Made by a program: the position numbers and the translations under genes. Positions 58,126 to 64,000 of a DNA stretch of 64,000 nucleotides are shown here, one piece after another. Position 1 is the stretch's first letter; every line of letters begins with the position of its first letter. The stretch is from Crossaster papposus (lineage: Eukaryota > Echinodermata > Asteroidea > Velatida > Solasteridae), in assembly GCA_037893245.1 (NCBI GenBank), contig JBAIAA010000253.1, positions 186,001-250,000 of the forward strand, written 5' to 3'. The notes beneath the pieces were generated by a model. That model worked only from the letters and a program-made list of their open reading frames with translations. It had not been told where the DNA came from and did no database searches.

Positions 58126-58577
58126 TTGTGAACCGCTCCATCGTAATCAGGAATAAGTCGCTGGGGCCGTTTTACGCAATCGGTCGTTGAAGTGAACGCA
58201 TGGGTGAAAATCGTGACCAAGTCGTTTTTCTGAACATTGTGTTTTTAGGAAGTGTAGTTATCACAGATTATTGTCATTAATGTCTTGTACATGTATGTAA
58301 AAACGATCAATAAAGATGAAAATGAAGAGGATTTGTGTGCGCTGTCCGAATGATTTTGGTCAATCATGTTTAATTCAAAGCTGTTTTTCTCGGAATGTGG
58401 ATTCGGCAAATAAATATACACCTGTCATCTTCATCAGACCATAACTTGTTAACCTAAGAAGATACACACTTGTGATGGGTATCATTAGAAAGCTTATGAA
58501 ATTCCCTTTCTCATCGTGTGCATATCTTAAAAAGTCATTTCGAGACTTATTCCTGATTTCGATGGAGCGGGTCACAA
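58126..58577. mobile_element. Family K MITE
   Basis: TTGTGAACCGCTCCATCGTA and GATTTCGATGGAGCGGGTCA with CAA. The interior GATCAATAAAGATGAAAATG and TTTTTCTCGGAATGTGGATT matches 54815-55236. 57917-58125, between K copies, is non-repeat. Confidence 0.92.
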
Positions 58578-59458
58578 TTGACAGTACACCCGGCACAAAT
58601 GTACTTGTAATTCAATTTTGTACGGGCGCGTCAAGGTGGCGAGGGACCAAGTGATGCATTTTTGTTCGACAAAATAAAAAATCAGTTTTTCAGCAGCAAA
58701 GCTTTAGACAGATCTATCTTAAAGTCTATTTTACCAGATGGTTGAAAAAAAAAAAGATTCTGTGAAGGACAACAAATCAAAATTGAAAGTGCTTCTCAAA
58801 TTACTTTTTACTTTCGAGGATCAGCACCCTCTAAGTGCATCGAACATTGCAAACAAATAATTTAAAAAGCCTTTCCGGTCTACCGACCTTGGCTGTCAAA
58901 TTATTTGATATCTCAACCTTGATTTTTGTCACTTGAGCAACAGAAGCGCACACAAAAGAGAGCCTCTTTAGACAGAAACATTTCAAGAGACTTTCTGGAC
59001 TTAATCAAATTATTCTGATCTTTGCTAGTAGAGAACAATTCCCAAAGATTCTAATGAGTGAAATTTACTCAGGGAGGCTAGAAAAAACTGACTTTTAAAA
59101 CAGTAATCAGATAAAGAGATGCTGATTTTTTTTTTTTTTTTTTTTTTATTTTTTTTTTATTTGGGAGCTTTTGAGTTTTTTTAAAGAGAAAAGCCATTAG
59201 ACAGGATGATTTGATCAATGAAATTATCCTCGGTCAAGCCTTGAAATGAAAGTAATGTGATGTGATATGAAGATAGTGTTCTTTTTTATTGGGGGGGGGG
59301 GTTTGAATTGAATAAAAAGTGTTGCCGTAAAAGTGTTTAAAAGTCCAACTCAGACAATGGGATAAAAGTACGATTGGTTTTAATACAAGGATGCGGCGTT
59401 TAATTTAAATGGTTTTTATTTTTTTGTAGCAAAACTTGTGTGCGCCGTTTCCAACGTT
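58578..59458. other. AT-rich interval, likely intronic
   Basis: Poly-T/A runs at 59127-59160 and G-run at 59291-59300. I searched the minus strand for further RS-type exons and found no acceptor-donor pair around an open RS frame. Confidence 0.4.
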
Positions 59459-59945
59459 AAAGGTAGGATACACCATTAGTATTTTGCTTGAATTATCAGG
59501 AATGGGTGGATGTACATGTAAAGGTAGGATGCATCATTGGTGATTGCTTGAGTTATCAGGAATGGGTGGATGTAAAGGTAGGATACACCATTGGTAATTG
59601 CTTGAATTATCAGGAATGGGTGGATGTAAAGGTAGGATACATCATTGGTAATTGCTTGAATTATCAGGAATGGGGGGGGGGGGATGTAAAGGTAGGATAC
59701 ACCATTGGTAATTGCTCGAGTTATCAGGAATGGGTGGATATAAAGGTAGGATACACCATTGGTAATTGCTTGAATTATCAGGAATGGTTGGGTGTAAAGG
59801 TAGGATACACCATTGGTATTTTGCTAGAATTATCAGGAATGGGTGGATGTAAAGGTAGGATACACCATTGGTATTTTGCTAGAATTATCAGGAATGGGTG
59901 GATGTGAAGGTAGGATACACCATTGGTAATTGCTTGAATTAATGG
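59459..59945. repeat. Third 54-bp satellite array
   Basis: About nine copies of the 54-bp unit (AAAGGTAGGATACACC, TTGCTTGAATTATCAGGAA, TGGGTGGATGT) follow a TTAA at 59458. Two monomers share a GGTATTTTGCTAGAATT variant, and one contains a run of G (59671-59683). The array lies 190 bp downstream of an RS-domain gene exon and so is probably inside an intron of that gene. Confidence 0.92.
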
Positions 59946-60090
59946 TGGCGTCTGGGAATTAGGCACACAAATTGGCCGAGTGTTCCCTAAACGTTGCGTA
60001 CCTGAACAAATTGGCCCAGACGGGATTTGAACCAGGGTCATAGCGGTGGAATGCGAGGAAAGAACCGCTAGTCTACTAGTCTACAGATAC
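59946..60090 (-). mobile_element. Possible SINE fragment with a B box
   Basis: The minus strand reads GACCCTGGTTCAAATCCCGT, which contains a good pol III B box (GGTTCAAATCC, 60021-60034), after ACTAGTAGACTAGCGGTTC. No clear A box or tRNA cloverleaf was found, and the body matches no other copy in the window. Confidence 0.45.
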
Positions 60091-60134
60091 TCAGTTACAA
60101 GGTAAAGCCTGGTATGGGATAAATATTATCTTAC

Positions 60135-60188
60135 CTACGGCGCTCTCTATCGCGGGTTCGACTATGGGAACGAGAAGCGCTCCGCCTT
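60135..60188 (-). CDS. Next exon of the same RS-domain protein gene
   Basis: This 54-nt minus-strand exon has acceptor TTGTTCTTCTAG and donor AG|GTAAG. It begins with one base that completes AG+A (Arg) from the upstream exon, and it ends again with two bases (AG), so it too is a phase 2-2 exon. The product is RRSASRSHSRTRDRERR, continuing the RS/RD/RE character of the exon at 61417-61476. Exons with the same phase at both ends can be skipped or duplicated without a frameshift, which fits RS domains growing by exon duplication. The intron between the two exons (60189-61416, about 1.2 kb) holds a family I element with a 19-bp minisatellite. No further exon is recognisable downstream, where family A array, family K elements and AT-rich DNA follow. 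The gene therefore either continues through long introns or leaves the window on the left. Confidence 0.66.
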
Positions 60189-60340
60189 CTAGAAGAACAA
60201 ACAAAAAAACAGTAAGAAAATAGGGAATAGAGGTACACACACAAAAACTAATGAAAAACCACCAAGATAATTCAAACAGTTGACATTAAATAAAATAGGA
60301 ATTTGTAAAATCATTTTTTTGATTCCTGACACTAGGAATA

Positions 60341-61152
60341 GACATGATGTGATTTGGCATTAAAAGCAGACAAATGCTCTAAATTTACATCCAAATGCTC
60401 CAAATTCACATCCAAATGCTCGAGATTCACATCCAAACTCCAGATTCGCATCCAAACTCCAGATTCGCATCCAAACTCCAGATTCGCATCCAAACTCCAG
60501 ATTCGCATCCAAACTCCAGATTCGCATCCAAACTCCAAATTCACATCTAAACTCCAAATTCACATCTAAACTCCAGATTCGCATCCAAACTCCAGATTCA
60601 CATCCAAACTCCAGATTCACATCCAAACTCCAGATTCACATCCAAACTCCAGATTCACATCCAAACTCCAGATTCACATCCAAACTCCAGATTCACATCC
60701 AAACTCCAGATTCACATCCAAACTCCAGATTCACATCCAAACTCCAAATTCACATCCAAACTCCAAATTCACATCCAAACTCAAATCTAAACTCCAAACT
60801 CACATCCAAACTCCAAATTCACATCCAAACTCCAAATTCACATCCAAACTCCAAATTTACATCCAAACTCAAAATTCACATCCAAACTCCAAATTTACAT
60901 CCAAACTCAAAATTCACATCCAAATTCACATCCAAACTCCAAATTCACATCCAAACTCCAAAATGAAATTGTGAATGTGAATTTGAATCTTAACGACTTA
61001 CAAGTAACCCAGGATGCAAATTTGGACGGAGGATGTAAATTTAGACAGAGGATGTGAATTTAAAGCATTTGGATGTGATTTTGGAAATCTTTCGTTGAAA
61101 TCACATCCTGCTAAGGACTGTGTCCAGCTTTGAATGCAAAATCACATCATGC
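60341..61152. mobile_element. Family I MITE carrying a 19-bp minisatellite
   Basis: The ends are inverted repeats: ACATGATGTGATTTGGCATT on the left and AATGCAAAATCACATCATG on the right. The right arm includes GCATTTGGATGTGATTTTGG, as in the other family I copies. The middle (about 60375-60965) is an expanded tandem array. The element lies in the intron between the two RS-domain exons. Confidence 0.88.
60375..60965. repeat. 19-bp minisatellite inside a family I element
   Basis: About 30 copies of a 19-bp unit CCAAACTCCAGATTCACAT occur, with CCAAATTCACAT and GATTCGCAT variants grouped in runs. Three units make 57 bp, so frames stay open on both strands and give 19-residue repeats. The same words (CTCCAAATTCACATCC) occur once in the simpler family I copy at 992-1150, so the unit arose from MITE sub-terminal sequence. 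Confidence 0.93.
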
Positions 61153-61159
61153 CCTTGAG

Positions 61160-61384
61160 AAATTAGATAAATTGGGGGCAAAGTTTTGAAAATAGTCAGG
61201 TTTATCCAACGATTGCCGGCCGGCAATCGTTGGAAATTGATACAAATTCAACTTTTCTTGAAAACCACAAAACATCAGATGCCGTGATTTCACAGGATGC
61301 TTGAGACCGTTATTCACTTTCAGTCGAGTAAGGTATTTCATGATATTTGTAAATGGCGTACACTACTTACATGTACCTTTAACC
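61160..61384. repeat. Family T fragment
   Basis: TTGGGGGCAAAGTTTTGAAA, AGTCAGGTTTATCC, GATTTCACAGGATGCTTGAG and ACTTTCAGTC match the right halves of 1841-2130 and 38204-38768. It ends GTACACTACTTACATGTACC with TTTAA. A new palindrome ACGATTGCCGGCCGGCAATCGT is at 61209. It lies in the intron before the RS exon at 61417. Confidence 0.68.
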
Positions 61385-61416
61385 TTTTTCAAACCTAAAT
61401 CTGTCTTAAAACTTAC

Positions 61417-61476
61417 CTTTTTTCACGACTGTTGCTACGGCGACTCGTATGTGGCGAGCGAGATCGAGAGCGAGAC
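61417..61476 (-). CDS. Internal exon of an RS-domain (SR-type) protein gene
   Basis: This 60-nt exon reads on the minus strand. The acceptor is a pyrimidine-rich tract ending TTTTTTTAAG and the donor is AG|GTAAG. It starts with one base that completes a split codon and ends with two bases of the next, so both flanking introns are phase 2. The product is SRSRSRSPHTSRRSNSREK, an arginine/serine-dipeptide stretch with one SP and one REK. Such stretches mark RS domains of pre-mRNA splicing factors and spliceosomal proteins, which act in the nucleus and are phosphorylated by SRPK and CLK kinases (family knowledge). The frame joins the next exon at 60135-60188 without a shift. I cannot tell which RS protein it is: SNRNP27-like, RSRC1-like or another, because no RRM or other diagnostic domain is visible in the window. 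Chance is unlikely, given two matched splice sites plus two consecutive RS-coding exons. Confidence 0.68.
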
Positions 61477-62036
61477 CTTAAAAAAACAACAACAAAAACA
61501 AGATTAATTACAATTTACATGCGTACACAATAGTTGGTTGGTAAGCAGCAGCTATGGAGTGCCACATCAGACAAACCTCAACTGTCAATTTTTGGGGTTG
61601 CAGGCTGTATCCACAAAATTGGTATAATTAGATTATAACTATAAGTTTGACTGAATAGACAAATATGAAATAAAAAAATGCTTGATAAACTATCGGAGGG
61701 ATTTAAAAGTAACATCAACCACAAAAACTGGTACAAGTTTGCAAAGTAATTTAAATTTCAACCTAGGTGTCACAATGTATGTACTCTAAACTCCCAGTGA
61801 AATTATTCCTTCTAGCATGCTGAAAGAACAAAATTAAAGATGTTATTTCCAATGATGCGTCGCAGAGATGCATTTTTGGAAATTTTTGTTTTGTGGTTGG
61901 TTTCTTATGCGCAATTGGAGCACACAAACATTAAACGATGCACACGCAAGCAAGGTAACTATGACAGACCATTAGATTTGATACGCGCACGGGATACGTA
62001 CAGAAATGCGACTAACAAAACAAATCGTCTGTTAAA

Positions 62037-62459
62037 TGTGACCTGTTCCAACGAAACCCGGACAAAGTCGACTTTTTAGTTTTTTAGATTTTGCTTTTTT
62101 CAAATTCTCTAGGTTCTCAGCTTTAAAATGATGTATCATTTACATATGTACCCCACCCTATCTTCCCTGGGGTCTGGATTTAGTGATAAAACCCTGACAA
62201 CCTAATTATGAGATAAACAGCATTAAAGTTCAGAAAAGCGTATTATTTCTATACACAAATGTTTCACAAAATTGACAAAAAACACACTTCTGGTAGACGG
62301 ATTTTGTTCAAATTTGAGGAGATTGTAGATTAATAGTGAGTGACTTAGGAAAACCTAAAACCTTAAAATAGTAAAATCCATCCAGAAATGACTTCTGGAG
62401 TACATTGTGACAAAACACATTGTGCGACTTTGTCCGGGTTTCGTTGGAACAGGTCACAA
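62037..62459. mobile_element. Family K MITE, fourth arm type
   Basis: TGTGACCTGTTCCAACGAAA with CCCGGACAAAGTCG and CGACTTTGTCCGGGTTTCGT with TGGAACAGGTCACA. It lies in the putative first intron of the RS-domain gene. Confidence 0.92.
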
Positions 62460-62674
62460 ATTATCAATTGTTTCATCTGGTGCGTAGATAATAATAAGAG
62501 TGTAGATGTAGAATAAAAGTGCGTAGTGCAGATATAATAAAATGGTTTGAGATAAAATTCTGTGTTAAATGTACTGAAGTACATGTAAAAACTAAAATCA
62601 TCATAGTTAACAAGAAAACAAAACAGACAACAAAAACAGCAAAAAAAACAAAAAACGAATGCACTCGCACTTAC

Positions 62675-62697
62675 CAATTGATTTTTTTAAAAACCAT
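62675..62697 (-). CDS. Possible first coding exon of the RS-domain gene
   Basis: On the minus strand an ATG with A at -3 and G at +4 opens MVFKKIN plus two bases (TG). A strong donor, GTAAGTGCG, follows immediately. The two leftover bases match exactly the one-base start of the exon at 61476 and would give a Trp codon. The exon lies just downstream (minus strand) of a CCAAT-box cluster, as expected for a housekeeping splicing gene. The intron would be 61477-62674, about 1.2 kb, with a family K element inside. Against it: seven codons are too few for statistics, known RS proteins do not obviously start this way, and the CCAAT boxes are very near the ATG, leaving a short 5' UTR. The real start could lie in an exon I have not seen. 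Confidence 0.35.
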
Positions 62698-62699
62698 AC

Positions 62700-62990
62700 T
62701 CTTTTGCCAAATGACCAACCAGCCGCCAACACACAACCAACCAATCACAAGTCCTCAGGTGTTTCCTTTCCAACCAATCACAGTCCAGAGAACCAACATC
62801 GTGAGTGTGGAGGGAGGGCATTGGACCAAACCACAACCATCGACTGCTTTGCGCCGCCGAGAAGAGACTCGTTTTTTTGTTTGTTTACGGCAACTTTTTT
62901 TTTTTTATCGACATCCTCACCACCACACTATTTTTCCCCTCATTTTTTTTCCACACCATCGATCGTAGCCAATGGCAACCAACAACCCAC
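62700..62990 (-). promoter_or_regulatory. Likely promoter region with CCAAT boxes
   Basis: CCAATCA occurs at 62741-62747 and 62774-62780, and CCAATGG at 62969-62975. The interval also has a short GC-richer block (62850-62875, GCGCCGCCGAG) and no recognised repeat. It lies immediately upstream of the putative minus-strand start exon, so it is the natural promoter of the RS-domain gene. CCAAT boxes work in both orientations, so a divergent plus-strand transcript is possible. No TATA box stands out. The long plus-strand open frame across this interval looks accidental. Confidence 0.4.
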
Positions 62991-63393
62991 ACACCAGCCT
63001 AGAGATTATGTAACAAAACACCAGCAAATAAAAAACAGTCAGATTTCAATGATTTCTTCCCAGAAATTAACCCTAACGTCGCACGATACTACAAAATACT
63101 ACGTGTCACAGTATAGTGGAAAGCCGCTATATAACGAACGAAGATCACAGGATCCACAGATTCTGTTTGGTATATCGATCGTTCAGCATAATAGCAATTT
63201 TTAGCCGCTGGTTCATCAGGTGCACGTTTTAAAAATTATGTCACTTTTTTACATAAAGCACCGGCCATTTGACGTTCGCATTCAAAACGCCTTAACACTA
63301 ACCCTCCAAGGTATTTTGGCTAGAAACCCGTTTGATATATCAAGTGGATTTAGAAACCTGTTGACACATTTTCAACAACCATGTTTGGTATTT

Positions 63394-63612
63394 TTAAACC
63401 AGTTCGTGCCGGGATTATTGTAACATTTACCGAGCCGAGGTGCGAGATTATTTTTAACGAAACTCCATCCGAGGCGGGTTCAGGCCGATGGTACCGGGAA
63501 GCACATTTCCGGCCCTGCTCGCTGATGACAGGCGTTTTCGGCCTTGCTTGTGACGTGTTAATGCGTCATCTGTTTTTAATTTCGGAAAAACTTTGCGTGT
63601 ATAAAAAGTATG
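63394..63612. mobile_element. Family C MITE, one end degraded
   Basis: TTAAACCAGTTCGTGCCGGG starts it. CGAGCCGAGGTGCGAGATTA, CGAGGCGGGTTCAGGCCG and ATGCGTCATCTG follow. The far terminal repeat is lost after GCGTGTATAAAAAG. 63613-64000 is AT-rich with nothing recognised. Confidence 0.88.
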
Positions 63613-64000
63613 TGACCTGTCATCACAAAATGAGCGTAAAGTCGCACGGAGTGATTTCCCAGTACGGCCAGTCAAAGTCAAAATTTGAAGGGGTGGTCGA
63701 TTTTGAGATTATATGTTTTTCCTAAAGACTAAATCCCCAGAAATCAATTCCCAATTTTTCCGGACGATCAGATAAAAACAAAATTAGTTTTTGAGACAAG
63801 TTTTACTATTCCTTTCTATGCCTTTCACACAATTTCTCGCAAGAAATGCCCGTTTTCTCATAATCTCTTTATTAAGACTCTAGACTAAAAAATAAAAATA
63901 AAAAAAAATATTGAGTATCAAACCTCCAAGTGTTATATACCATTGGAAAGCTCTGTTTCCACAGAATTTAGAAATACCCATATCTCAATTTTTTATTTTG

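Noticed and set aside
60332..60626. Open frames over the 19-bp minisatellite
   Set aside because: Three units make 57 bp, so frames stay open trivially on both strands.
62659..63204. Longest plus-strand open frame, 181 codons
   Set aside because: It crosses a poly-T run and the CCAAT-rich region. Composition is low-complexity (His, Pro, Thr, Phe) and there is no domain. It lies on the opposite strand to the supported RS gene.

Overview
The window is AT-rich non-coding DNA from an animal nuclear genome. It has no bacterial-type operons and no long open frames. What it does have is introns with GT-AG borders, tRNA-derived SINEs with pol III boxes, and dozens of short inverted-repeat (MITE-like) elements. 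The SINE style and the element families recall marine deuterostome invertebrates, an echinoderm being my best guess, but nothing here proves the species.

Genes. The only convincing protein-coding content is at the right end on the minus strand. Two small exons (61417-61476 and 60135-60188) have clean splice borders, matching intron phase and an arginine/serine-dipeptide product. A third possible exon (62675-62697) would supply the start codon, next to a cluster of CCAAT boxes. Together they look like the 5' part of an RS-domain (SR-type) splicing or spliceosome gene that reads leftward. Weak coding candidates elsewhere (22619-22660, 23531-23797, 39419-39739) are listed at low confidence.

Repeats dominate. 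I name families by letter. A: TTAA-flanked, ends TTAAAGGTAGGATACACC, central GCGATCGC palindrome. B: TTAAAGGGATCGTATACG. C: TTAACCAGTTCGCGCCGG. H: TTAAGCC plus GTTCGCACTGGA. D: CWGGGGCCAATTTCATAGAG. E: AATAGGCACTTGGGGAGACA. F: CTGTGGAGACATGGC. G: hAT-like, CAGGG ends with an 8-bp target duplication. I: ATGATGTGATTTTGCATTC. K: TGTGACC(C/T)GCTCCA with variable inner arms. T, U, V and others occur in two or three copies. Many are nested, so relative insertion ages can be read.

The largest single object is a 54-bp tandem array at about 33.6-37.0 kb. It is built from the terminal 54 bp of family A and contains a 1192-bp higher-order duplication and a later 270-bp (5-unit) duplication. Smaller arrays of the same monomer lie at 25.06-25.43 kb and 59.46-59.94 kb. 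A 19-bp minisatellite (60.38-60.96 kb) sits inside a family I element, and a 29-bp triplication sits inside a family C element. Together these suggest that MITE sequence repeatedly seeds satellites in this genome.

Layout: 0-10 kb, mixed unique DNA with A, B, C, D, T, V elements and one SINE. 10-21 kb, dense nested MITEs (D and G in F, B in H3, A in I). 21-33 kb, unique DNA, a fold-back element, a short array, E and K elements and a second SINE type. 33-37 kb, the main array. 37-57 kb, scattered MITEs, minisatellites and a palindromic complex at 50 kb. 57-64 kb, K elements, an array, the RS-domain gene exons and its likely promoter.
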